DNA of 64,000 nt from Nocardia acidivorans NBRC 108247. Lineage in GTDB: Bacteria; Actinomycetota; Actinomycetes; Mycobacteriales; Mycobacteriaceae. A program made the translations under genes and the position numbers. This document shows, piece after piece, positions 42,528 through 50,524 of this stretch (position 1 is its first letter; every line of letters begins with the position of its first letter). The DNA lies in NCBI RefSeq assembly GCF_001625085.1, contig NZ_BDAW01000034.1:37383-101382 (forward strand), in the 5' to 3' direction. The notes beneath the pieces were generated by a model. It was not told the origin of the DNA and made no database searches. It worked only from the letters and a program-made list of their open reading frames with translations.

Positions 42528-43388
42528 CTATTCGGCGGCGGCGGCGCGCGCGGCCAGGACTGCGTCGTACAGCTCGCGACGGGAGACGCCACCGGTGGCG
42601 GCCACTTCTGCACAGGCGTCCTTGAGGCGCAGACCCGCCGCCGCCAGACCCTCCACCCGGTCCACCAGATCGGCGGGATCGGCCGAAACCTTCTGCGCGC
42701 CCTCGAGAACCACGGTGATCTCACCGCGAGCACCCTCGACGGCCCAGGCGGCGAGCTCGGCCAGTGAACCGCGCACCACCTCTTCGTAGGTCTTGGTGAG
42801 TTCCCGGCAGACCGCGGCGCGACGGTCCGGGCCGAGGATCCGCACCGCGTCGGCGAGGCAGTCGGCGAGCCGGTGCGGGGCTTCGAAGAACGCCACCGCG
42901 CGCGGCTCGGTGGCCAGGGTGCGGAACCACTCCTTGCGCTGACCGGATTTGCGCGGGGCGAAACCGTCGAAGCAGAAACGCTCCACCGGCAGACCGGACA
43001 GTGCCAGCGCGGTGGTCACGGCCGAGGGACCGGGTAGGCAGGTGATCGGCAGATCGCGCTCCACACAGGCCGCGACCATGCGGTATCCGGGATCACTCAC
43101 CGACGGCATACCGGCATCGGTGACCAGCAGCACCGTGCGCCCGCCCTCGATCTCCGTCAGCAGCATGGGAATTCGCGCCGTTTCGACGTGATCGTAGAAA
43201 CTCACCACCCGCCCGGTGATCTCCACGTTCAGGGCCTTGGCCAGCGACCGCGTCCGCCGCGTGTCCTCCGCGGCGACGATATCGGCCGACCCCAGCGCAT
43301 CGCGCAACCGCTGCGACGCGTCCCCGATATCGCCCATCGGCGTAGCCGCGAGCACCAATCGTCCGATCGACCCCGGCTCGCCGCTCAT
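42528..43388 (-). CDS. rsmI: 16S rRNA cytidine-1402 2'-O-methyltransferase
   Basis: The 286-residue tetrapyrrole-methylase-fold enzyme has the full RsmI pattern: LVLAATPMGDIGD (start), AAEDTRRTRSL, the SAM loop VTDAGMPSVSDPG, LPGPSAV and a C-terminal helical domain. It 2'-O-methylates C1402 in the ribosomal P site. GGAG lies 5 bases before the ATG at 43388. It is convergent with the MmpL gene (25-bp gap) and divergent from pmt, a neighbour also in M. tuberculosis (Rv1003 beside Rv1002c). Confidence 0.95.
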   Translation of the reverse strand: MSGEPGSIGRLVLAATPMGDIGDASQRLRDALGSADIVAAEDTRRTRSLAKALNVEITGRVVSFYDHVETARIPMLLTEIEGGRTVLLVTDAGMPSVSDPGYRMVAACVERDLPITCLPGPSAVTTALALSGLPVERFCFDGFAPRKSGQRKEWFRTLATEPRAVAFFEAPHRLADCLADAVRILGPDRRAAVCRELTKTYEEVVRGSLAELAAWAVEGARGEITVVLEGAQKVSADPADLVDRVEGLAAAGLRLKDACAEVAATGGVSRRELYDAVLAARAAAAE

Positions 43389-43767
43389 TCCACTCCTTGT
43401 CGTCGCCGCACTCCGCCCCGCGACATCGGCCCTCGCATCGCCGCCGGGGCATCGGCGGTCGCACCGCGCGTTTCACACTGATCGCCGCCGCACCACCTCG
43501 GCGGTCCGGCACCCGTGCCAGCATACGGGCGCGCCGAATGCCACCGCGGTGGTGGACGAGCGCTCGACATTCCGGCGCGTTTTCGGCTGGGATGCACCGA
43601 GAAAATAGGTGGGTGCCGGCGGTGTGTATCCCGGCCGAAAACATGCCGGGATGACGAAGGGTGAGAGCGCCCTGATGGCGAAGGCCGTCGCGGTGGGGGC
43701 CGATTCTCGGCGGGCAGGGGTCAACCGGGGCGGGACGGATGGGGCCGCACCGCATAACATCGGGGGC
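43389..43767. other. rsmI / pmt divergent intergenic region
   Basis: About 380 bp without a gene separates the two divergent genes. It holds the fourth copy of the dispersed inverted-repeat element (43565-43656) closer to pmt. Frames that run through it on the plus strand continue into pmt but show no similarity to mannosyltransferases. I do not see a clear promoter. Confidence 0.5.
43565..43656. repeat. Dispersed inverted-repeat element (copy 4)
   Basis: The 92-bp element has a diverged left arm CGACATTCCGGCGCG to GGCTGGGATGCACC and a well-kept right arm GTGTATCCCGGCCGAAAAC to GCCGGGATGACG. The right arm differs from copy 3 at only a few bases. It is located upstream of pmt. Confidence 0.75.
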
Positions 43768-45372
43768 GTGACCCAGGTGACCGAGACGCGACCGCCGGCT
43801 GTGGGGGCCGGGGTGGCGCTGTCCAGTCCCGCGCCTCTGCGACCCTCACCGGATTTCGGGCCCACCGATTGGGCGCGCGGGTGGGTGGTCACGCTGTTCC
43901 TGACGGTGGTGGCCGGGCTGACGCGATTCATTCGGCTCGGATATCCGACCGACGGGCACACCCCGGTCTTCGACGAGAAGCATTACGCACCGCAGGGCTG
44001 GCAGGCGCTCACCAACGGCGGGGTCGAGGACAATCCCGGCTACGGGCTGGTGGTGCATCCACCGGTCGGCAAGCAGATGATCGCCATCGGCGAGGCCCTC
44101 TTCGGGTACGGGCCGTGGGGATGGCGGTTCATGGCCGCGGTCTCGGGAACCCTGCTGGTGCTCTTGGTGATTCGGATAACCCGGCGAATGGCCGGATCCA
44201 CGCTGATCGGGGCGTTCGCGGGCATTCTGCTCATCGCGGACGGACTCACCTTCGTCTCGTCCCGGCTCGGCATGCTCGATATCTTCCAGGCGCTGTTCGT
44301 GGTCTCCGCGTTCGGCTGTCTCATTGTCGACCGCGATGAGATGCGCGCGCGCATCGCCCTCGTCGCCGCCGAGGGCAGACTCGACGACAGTGAGTACGGA
44401 CCCCGATTCGGGGTGCGCTGGTGGCGGTTCGGCGCGGGCGTCCTGCTCGGCCTGGCCTGCGGAACCAAATGGTCCGGAATGTATTTCGTGGTCGCGTTCG
44501 CGGCGCTCTCGCTCGGCTTCGACCTCGCGGCCAGGCGCGGATACCGGGTGCGGCGGCCGTGGGCGGGGACCGCGGTCCGCGATCTCGGACCCACCGCCTG
44601 GGCGCTCGGCGTGGTGCCGGTCCTGGTCTATCTGGCCAGCTTCTGGGCCTGGTTCGCCGGGGAGACCAGCTACGACCGGTACGCGGTCGGGGTGCGCGTC
44701 GGGCGCGGGGGCGATTTCTCCTGGGTGCCGGACGCGCTGCGCTCGCTCTGGTACTACGGCGGCGAGGTACTCACCTTCCACGAGGGGCTCACCAATTCGG
44801 CGGGTAATCACCATCCCTGGGAATCCAAACCGTGGACCTGGCCGATGGGGTTGCGGCCCATGCTTTATTACTACTCCGACAGCGGCACCGGCGATTGCGG
44901 GCGGAACCAGTGCGTGAAGGCTGTCATGCTGATCGGCACGCCCGCCATCTGGTGGCTGGCGCTCCCGGTGCTCGGGTGGGCGCTGTGGCGCAGTTTCGTG
45001 CGCCGCGACTGGCGGTACGCGGCGGTGCTGGTGGCGTACGGGGCCGGGCTGCTGCCGTGGTTCCTGCAACTGGATCGGCAGATGTACTACTTCTACGCGG
45101 TACCGCTCGCGCCCTTCCTGATGATGGCGGTGGCGCTGGTGCTCGGCGATGTGCTCGGGCACGCGCCGGCGGTCGGGCGGCGATTGTCCGGGGCGCCGGG
45201 CTGGCAGCATGTCGCGCCGCCGAGCGAACGCCAAGGTCTCGGCCTGATGCTGGTCTGCCTCTACCTGGCGCTGGTGATCGCGAACTTCATCTGGCTGTGG
45301 CCGATTCTGACGGGGATGCCCATCACCCCGGGCAGCTGGCACGACCATCTCTGGTTGCCCAGCTGGAGGTAG
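43768..45372 (+). CDS. pmt: Dolichyl-phosphate-mannose-protein mannosyltransferase Pmt
   Basis: This 534-residue multi-pass GT39 enzyme O-mannosylates exported proteins using polyprenyl-phosphate mannose. It has the loop 1 acidic motif (TPVFDEKHYAPQ, with the catalytic Asp-Glu), VVHPPVGKQMI, FVSSRLGMLDIFQ, the GLACGTKWSG helix and NHHPWESKPWTWP. It is the Rv1002c counterpart and lies between rsmI and arcA as there. The GTG at 43768 follows a GGGGG run very closely; a GTG at 43777 is an alternative. Confidence 0.93.
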   Translation: MTQVTETRPPAVGAGVALSSPAPLRPSPDFGPTDWARGWVVTLFLTVVAGLTRFIRLGYPTDGHTPVFDEKHYAPQGWQALTNGGVEDNPGYGLVVHPPVGKQMIAIGEALFGYGPWGWRFMAAVSGTLLVLLVIRITRRMAGSTLIGAFAGILLIADGLTFVSSRLGMLDIFQALFVVSAFGCLIVDRDEMRARIALVAAEGRLDDSEYGPRFGVRWWRFGAGVLLGLACGTKWSGMYFVVAFAALSLGFDLAARRGYRVRRPWAGTAVRDLGPTAWALGVVPVLVYLASFWAWFAGETSYDRYAVGVRVGRGGDFSWVPDALRSLWYYGGEVLTFHEGLTNSAGNHHPWESKPWTWPMGLRPMLYYYSDSGTGDCGRNQCVKAVMLIGTPAIWWLALPVLGWALWRSFVRRDWRYAAVLVAYGAGLLPWFLQLDRQMYYFYAVPLAPFLMMAVALVLGDVLGHAPAVGRRLSGAPGWQHVAPPSERQGLGLMLVCLYLALVIANFIWLWPILTGMPITPGSWHDHLWLPSWR

Positions 45373-45438
45373 GGGGTCGCTGACGCGAGGTCTTGGGGGG
45401 TTCCGGCCCCAAACCCGATCGGCACCGACTTCGCCTGT

Positions 45439-45807
45439 TCAGGGTCGCGCTTCGCCCAGCGCCGCGCGGAGGTAGCGAACGGCGGCTTCGTCGTCCAAGC
45501 CCAGTCGTCTGATCACCGCCACGTACTCGGTGGCGGCGCGGCCCGCCACATCCCGGGTGGGATCGCCGGAGGAGGCGATGAAGGAGCCCAGGCGGCCCCG
45601 GGTTTCCAGGACGCCATCCTGTTCGAGTTCGCGGTAGGCACGGGCCACCGTATTGGGTGCGAGTTTGAGTTGGGCGGCGAGGGCTCGAACGGTCGGGATC
45701 TTGGTTCCGGCGGCCAGTTCACCGGAGCGCACGCGCGCCACGATGCCCTGCCGCAGTTGTTCATAGGGCGGCACCGCCGAGTGGTGGTCGACCGGGATGT
45801 CGAGCAT
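45439..45807 (-). CDS. GntR family (YtrA-like) regulator
   Basis: The 122-residue protein has an N-terminal winged helix (PPYEQLRQGIVARVRSGEL, then VRALAAQLKLAPNTVARAYRELEQDGVLETRGR) and a short C-terminal helix pair, the YtrA type. These usually sit beside ABC transporters, but none is here. Its ATG is only 7 bp after the arcA stop, so it is co-transcribed with arcA and may regulate it. It converges on pmt. Confidence 0.87.
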   Translation of the reverse strand: MLDIPVDHHSAVPPYEQLRQGIVARVRSGELAAGTKIPTVRALAAQLKLAPNTVARAYRELEQDGVLETRGRLGSFIASSGDPTRDVAGRAATEYVAVIRRLGLDDEAAVRYLRAALGEARP

Positions 45808-45814
45808 GGTTTGT

Positions 45815-47044
45815 TCACACCTCGTCACGCGACAGCGGGCAGGACAGGCAGCGCGGACCGCCTCGGCCGGAACCCAATTCGGAACCGGGGATGGGTAGCA
45901 CCTCGATTCCGGCGTCGACGAGCCGCGCATTGGTCATCTCATTGCGTTCGTAGGCGACGACCACGCCCGGCGCGAGCGCGAGCGTGTTGTTGCCATCGTC
46001 CCACTGCTCCCGCTCGGCGGCCACACCGTCCAATCCGGTATCGATGACGCGGAGCTCACCGATGCCCATGGCCTTGGCCGCGGCGGGCAGGAACGGATCC
46101 GGGCCGAGCATGGTCACGGTGCCGTCCACTTCCTTGCGAATGGTGAACGCGCACAGCGAATCCTGCATATTCGGGTACATCACCATGGCATCGACGTCGA
46201 CCATGGTGCAGACGGTGTCCAGATGCATGGTGGCGCGATTCTGCGCGATCGGCACCGCCAGCACGGTATGCGCCAGATCGTCCTCGAAGAGACTGCGCGC
46301 CAACGCTTCCGCGCCCGCCGGGGTGGTGCGCTCACCGACCCCGACCGCCACCACGCCCTTGGCCAGCAGCAGCACATCCCCGCCCTCGATCGGCGCGGTA
46401 TGCGACTCGTAGGCCCGCCGCACCCCGAGGAAGCGCGGGTGGAAGGCGTAGATGAGATCGGTCAGCGAGGTCTCGCGCGCCCGCGCGGGCAGCGCGAGCG
46501 AGGTGATCGCCACCCGCGGCCCGACCCAGAACGAGGAATCCCTGGTGAACAGCAGATTCGGCAGCGGATCGATGACGAAATCGTGCCCGTGGTGCATGCG
46601 CACCACCAGCGAGGTGTGGTCCGGCCCGAACGGCAGTTCGTCGAAGGTCATGCCCGCCATGAGAATCTGCGCCAGATCGGCGGCGGGCATGGTACGCAGA
46701 TACGCCGCCAGCTCATCGGCGAGCGCGTGCCCGAGCCGCCGCGCGTCCACCGCACCGGAGATGCCCTGTATCCGCGCCGCCCCGCTCACCCCGATGGTCT
46801 CGGTGAGCAGATCCGACAGCAGCAACACCTCCACCCCGCGCTCGCGCAACACTCCGGCGAAGAGATCGTGCTCCTGCTGGGCACGCTCCACCCACGGGAT
46901 GGCGTCGAAGAGCAGTTGGTCATTGTTGCGCGGGGTCAACCGGCGCAGTTCGTCGCCCGGGCGGTGCAGCAGCACCGTGCGCAATGCGCCGACTTCCGAG
47001 GTGACGGAGAACGGTCGCGCCGGAGGCGCAGCCTTGATTCCCAT
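45815..47044 (-). CDS. arcA: Arginine deiminase
   Basis: The 409-residue enzyme converts arginine to citrulline and ammonia. It has the ADI blocks FTRDSSFWVGP, the EGGD substrate motif (in APIEGGDVLLL), catalytic His in TMHLDTVCTMVD, WDDGNN, and catalytic Cys399 in GPRCLSCPL near the C-terminus. No arcB, arcC or arcD is in the window, so it is not a full ADI operon. In M. tuberculosis arcA also adjoins pmt. The ATG at 47044 is used; one at 47083 is possible. It is divergent from soxR across 75 bp. Confidence 0.95.
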   Translation of the reverse strand: MGIKAAPPARPFSVTSEVGALRTVLLHRPGDELRRLTPRNNDQLLFDAIPWVERAQQEHDLFAGVLRERGVEVLLLSDLLTETIGVSGAARIQGISGAVDARRLGHALADELAAYLRTMPAADLAQILMAGMTFDELPFGPDHTSLVVRMHHGHDFVIDPLPNLLFTRDSSFWVGPRVAITSLALPARARETSLTDLIYAFHPRFLGVRRAYESHTAPIEGGDVLLLAKGVVAVGVGERTTPAGAEALARSLFEDDLAHTVLAVPIAQNRATMHLDTVCTMVDVDAMVMYPNMQDSLCAFTIRKEVDGTVTMLGPDPFLPAAAKAMGIGELRVIDTGLDGVAAEREQWDDGNNTLALAPGVVVAYERNEMTNARLVDAGIEVLPIPGSELGSGRGGPRCLSCPLSRDEV

Positions 47045-47119
47045 ATCCTGACGGTAGTTGCCCGCAGCGGAGATGGCATGCAATTCGCGCCCGGGAAAAA
47101 CCTCGACTAACCTTCAGGT

Positions 47120-47635
47120 ATGCAGACCGCGCCCTGGCAGGCCAAGGAACTGACACCCGGCCAGCTGGCACAACGTGCCGGAGTTTCGGTGTCCGCCTTG
47201 CATTTCTACGAACGTGAGGGCTTGATCACAGCCCGCCGAACCAGCGGCAACCAGCGCCGCTATCCCCGGGAAACCCTGCGCCGAGTGGCCTTCATCCGCA
47301 TCTCACAGCGTGTCGGAATTCCACTCGGCGAGATCCGCCAGGCCCTGGACAATCTGCCCGACGGCCGCAACCCCACCCGCCGCGACTGGGAGGCGCTGTC
47401 CACCGCCTGGCGCTCGGACCTGGACGAGCGCATCGAACAGCTGATTCGCCTGCGCGACAGCCTGACCGGATGCATCGGCTGCGGCTGCCTGTCGCTGGGC
47501 ACCTGCAAAATCGTGAACGCGCACGACCATCTCGGCGATGCGGGGCCGGGCGCACGCGTCCTGGACGTGCATGCCGCGGAGAACTGCGCCAAACCCGAAA
47601 CGGGCTGCGCTATGCCTCTGGCCGAGACGTCTTGA
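47120..47635 (+). CDS. soxR: Redox-sensitive MerR-family activator SoxR
   Basis: The 171-residue protein has an N-terminal MerR HTH (LTPGQLAQRAGVSVSALHFYEREGL, residues 11-35), a dimerisation helix and the [2Fe-2S] cysteines Cys118, Cys121, Cys123 and Cys129 in the SoxR-specific spacing. It senses redox-cycling compounds. There is no soxS; in actinobacteria SoxR directly activates a few oxidoreductase genes. The last 26 bases overlap the convergent SDR gene, so the two transcripts are antisense at the ends. Confidence 0.94.
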   Translation: MQTAPWQAKELTPGQLAQRAGVSVSALHFYEREGLITARRTSGNQRRYPRETLRRVAFIRISQRVGIPLGEIRQALDNLPDGRNPTRRDWEALSTAWRSDLDERIEQLIRLRDSLTGCIGCGCLSLGTCKIVNAHDHLGDAGPGARVLDVHAAENCAKPETGCAMPLAETS

Positions 47636-48554
47636 GTTCCACCGGCCGAACCGCCTCGAGCTCGGGCTCCGGTGCGGGCGTCTCGATCCTCACCTGCGGC
47701 TGCTCACGCGGCAGGAAGGTGGTGAACAGGTCGTTGGCGCGGCGCATGGCGAACTCGTACGGCCACGCGAACTTGCGCACCCACCAGTAGCCGAAGCGGA
47801 TGTCGAATTGGGTGTGAATCAGGTAGCGGCCCTTCTCGACCCCGCGCAGGATCGACTCCGCCACCTCCTCCGGCTTCTTGGCATGCCGCCGGAATCGCTT
47901 GATCCACGCCTGAATTCGCGGATCCTCCCGATCCACGCCGACCACGTCGACGGTCTGCACCAGCGGCGTGTCCACCGCACCCGGCACCACCAGGTGCACC
48001 GCGATCCGGTGCCGCTCCAAATCGAAGCGCAGCACCTCCGACACCCCGCGCAATCCGAACTTGCTGGCGCTGTAGGCCGCATGCCACGGGAAGGCCATCA
48101 GCCCGGCCGCCGAGGAGACGTTCACCAGCGCGCCACCGTTGCCGGCCGCGATCATCGGCGGGATGAAATTCTCGATGATGTGGATGGGGCCCATCAGGTT
48201 CACATCCACCAGGCGCTTCCAGTGTTTGTGCTCCAGATTCTCGACCGTGCCCCAGGTGGAGATACCGGCCACGTTCATCACCACATCGAGCGGACCGACC
48301 CGCTGGTGCACCTGCTCGGCGAAAGCGGTGACGGCGTCGTAATCGCTGACATCCATGGCCTGGGCGTACTCCACCACCCCGCCCGCGGCGCGGATATCGG
48401 CGACCGTCGCGTCCAGGCCGTCGGAGTTCACATCGGTGAGCACCAGTCGCGCGCCTCTGCGGGCCGCGGCCAGCGCGGTGGCGCGCCCGATACCGCTGGC
48501 GGCTCCGGTGATCAGAGTCTTCCTACTGCTGAAGGTTCGCACGCCGGTCCACAT
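47610..48554 (-). CDS. SDR family oxidoreductase with extended C-terminus
   Basis: The 314-residue SDR has TGAASGIG (residues 16-23), NVAG (about 93-96), catalytic Ser in NVSSAAG and the YSASK pair (about 160-164). A C-terminal extension of about 60 residues contains a WWVRKFAWPYEF aromatic segment that may lie on the membrane. Such long SDRs are frequent in mycolic-acid bacteria and act on lipid-like substrates; the exact one is unknown. Its 3' end overlaps soxR. It may or may not be a SoxR target. Confidence 0.83.
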   Translation of the reverse strand: MWTGVRTFSSRKTLITGAASGIGRATALAAARRGARLVLTDVNSDGLDATVADIRAAGGVVEYAQAMDVSDYDAVTAFAEQVHQRVGPLDVVMNVAGISTWGTVENLEHKHWKRLVDVNLMGPIHIIENFIPPMIAAGNGGALVNVSSAAGLMAFPWHAAYSASKFGLRGVSEVLRFDLERHRIAVHLVVPGAVDTPLVQTVDVVGVDREDPRIQAWIKRFRRHAKKPEEVAESILRGVEKGRYLIHTQFDIRFGYWWVRKFAWPYEFAMRRANDLFTTFLPREQPQVRIETPAPEPELEAVRPVELKTSRPEA

Positions 48555-48642
48555 CCCTTTGATTGCCCCATTTGTCCACCGAACCTACTACGCGGTCAAA
48601 CTCCATCGCGAGCAATGCAACCCCCCAATCCGCCCCATACTT

Positions 48643-50508
48643 CTAGGGGGTTACAGACCGCCCGGTTCCGGGTAGGTCCAGGTCGAGGGCTATCCGCCCG
48701 GCCGCCAGATGCGTCTCCACCTCTTCGGCGGGCATCGGCCGCGCGATCAGGAATCCCTGTGCGCGATAGCATCCCAACGCCACCAGGGTACGGGCCGCGA
48801 CGGTCGTTTCGACACCCTCGCCGACCACGCCGAGACCGAATGAACCGGCGAGTCCCACAATCGATTTCACAATCGCGAGATCGTCCGCGCTGGCGCCCAG
48901 GCGCTGCACGAAACCGCGGTCGATCTTCACCGCGTCCACCGGCAGCGCCTTCAAATGCGAGAGCGAGGAGTAACCGGTGCCGAAATCGTCGATGGCGATC
49001 TGCACGCCCATGCGCTTGAGCCCGCGCAATGTCACCTGGGTGCGGGCCAGATCCTGGACCACCACATGTTCGGTGATCTCCAGACACACCGAGGAGCCGT
49101 CGATGCCGAAGCGGCGCAGAATCCCCTCCATGGTCTCCACGAAATCCAGGCTCACCAACTGCACCGGGGACACATTGATCCGGATCACCACACTCGAGGC
49201 CAATCCGCGCCTGCGCCACTGCGCGAACTGCTCACACGCCGAGCGAATCACCCAGCGCCCCAGCTCACCCGCGAGATTGGTGGCCTCCGCGACGCCGACG
49301 AAGGCGCCGGGCGGTAGCAATCCGCGCGTCGGATGCTGCCAGCGCACCAGCGCTTCCAGGGCCACCACCCGGCCGGTGCGCAGATCCACCTCGGGCTGAT
49401 AGTGCAGCAGCAGTGAGCCATCCGAGACCGCGCCGCGCAGATTCAGCTCGACATCGTCCTGGAGTTCGAACTGCGCGCGCATGGCATCGGTGAAGACCGC
49501 GACGCCGTTGCCGCCGCTCGATTTGGCCGACAGCAGTGCGTGATCGGCCCTGCGTAGCACATCGGCGACCGTGGTCTCACCCGGAATGCCAACGGCCACA
49601 CCGACACTCGCGCCACGACTGACGGTCTCGCCGCCGACGGTGACCCGCCGCGCGATGAGCTGTTGAATCCTGGTCGCCTCGAGATCGGCCGCGCTGGCAT
49701 CCATCGGCTTGGCCGGAACGATGACGAACTCGTCACCGCCGAGCCGGGCGATCACATCATTGGGGTCGAGATGATCGCGCAGGCGGGTGGCCAGCGTGCG
49801 AATGAAGTTGTCCCCGGCGGTATGCCCGAGGAAATCATTGAGCGCCTTGAGCCGATCCAGATCCAGGAAGAACGCCGCCACCGGTCCGGGACTGCCCGCG
49901 CGCAGCCGCTCCTCCATATGCTCGAGCAGCGCGCGCCGGTTGGCCAATCCGGTCAGATCGTCATGCATGGCGATATAGCGCAGCCGCTCCTCGGCGACCA
50001 CGCGCGCCTGCAACTGGGCGAAGAGCGCGGCAATCGCCTTGAGCACATTCAGCTCTCGGGTACTCCACTCACGATCGCCCTCTTTGACGAAACCGAGCAC
50101 CCCGGTCGACTCCCCGCGCGACACCAGCGGCACCGCCGCCATGGAGACCGTCGGAATCCCGGAGGACAGATGAATCGTGTGCTGATAATCCGCGTGCTCG
50201 GGAATCGGGCGCACGATGAGCGGTTCGGTGGCGTTCTCCAACTTGGCGAAGACCGAATCCGCGCGATCGAAGTAGGTGACCCGCAGCGGATCCGGTGCGA
50301 TGGTGACCGCGCGCCGCGGCCACTCCGCGATGAGCACCGAGGCGCGCCGCTCCCGATCGGTATGGCGCAGATAGCTGAAGTCCACGTCGAAGTGATCGAC
50401 GAGCCAGGACAGCACGCGCTCACTCGCCGCCACCATCGTGGTGGCGTCGACACCCATCAACTCGGAGGCAACCTGGGTTACCAGTGAGTCGAGCGTCTGC
50501 CGAGGCAC
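48643..50508 (-). CDS. GAF-GGDEF-EAL cyclic di-GMP enzyme
   Basis: The 621-residue protein has an N-terminal GAF domain (about residues 25-170), a diguanylate cyclase domain with intact GGDEF at 257-261, and an EAL phosphodiesterase domain with EAL at 385-387 plus the DDFGTGYSSL and KIDRGF motifs. Both activities may be present, as in M. tuberculosis Rv1354c. The GTG at 50508 has GGAG 6 bases upstream; the frame is open to 50586 across the previous gene's end. It is the last gene of a three-gene unit, 16 bp after the ThiF-nitroreductase gene. Confidence 0.92.
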   Translation of the reverse strand: MPRQTLDSLVTQVASELMGVDATTMVAASERVLSWLVDHFDVDFSYLRHTDRERRASVLIAEWPRRAVTIAPDPLRVTYFDRADSVFAKLENATEPLIVRPIPEHADYQHTIHLSSGIPTVSMAAVPLVSRGESTGVLGFVKEGDREWSTRELNVLKAIAALFAQLQARVVAEERLRYIAMHDDLTGLANRRALLEHMEERLRAGSPGPVAAFFLDLDRLKALNDFLGHTAGDNFIRTLATRLRDHLDPNDVIARLGGDEFVIVPAKPMDASAADLEATRIQQLIARRVTVGGETVSRGASVGVAVGIPGETTVADVLRRADHALLSAKSSGGNGVAVFTDAMRAQFELQDDVELNLRGAVSDGSLLLHYQPEVDLRTGRVVALEALVRWQHPTRGLLPPGAFVGVAEATNLAGELGRWVIRSACEQFAQWRRRGLASSVVIRINVSPVQLVSLDFVETMEGILRRFGIDGSSVCLEITEHVVVQDLARTQVTLRGLKRMGVQIAIDDFGTGYSSLSHLKALPVDAVKIDRGFVQRLGASADDLAIVKSIVGLAGSFGLGVVGEGVETTVAARTLVALGCYRAQGFLIARPMPAEEVETHLAAGRIALDLDLPGTGRSVTP

Positions 50509-50524
50509 CTTGTCTCCGATCCCA

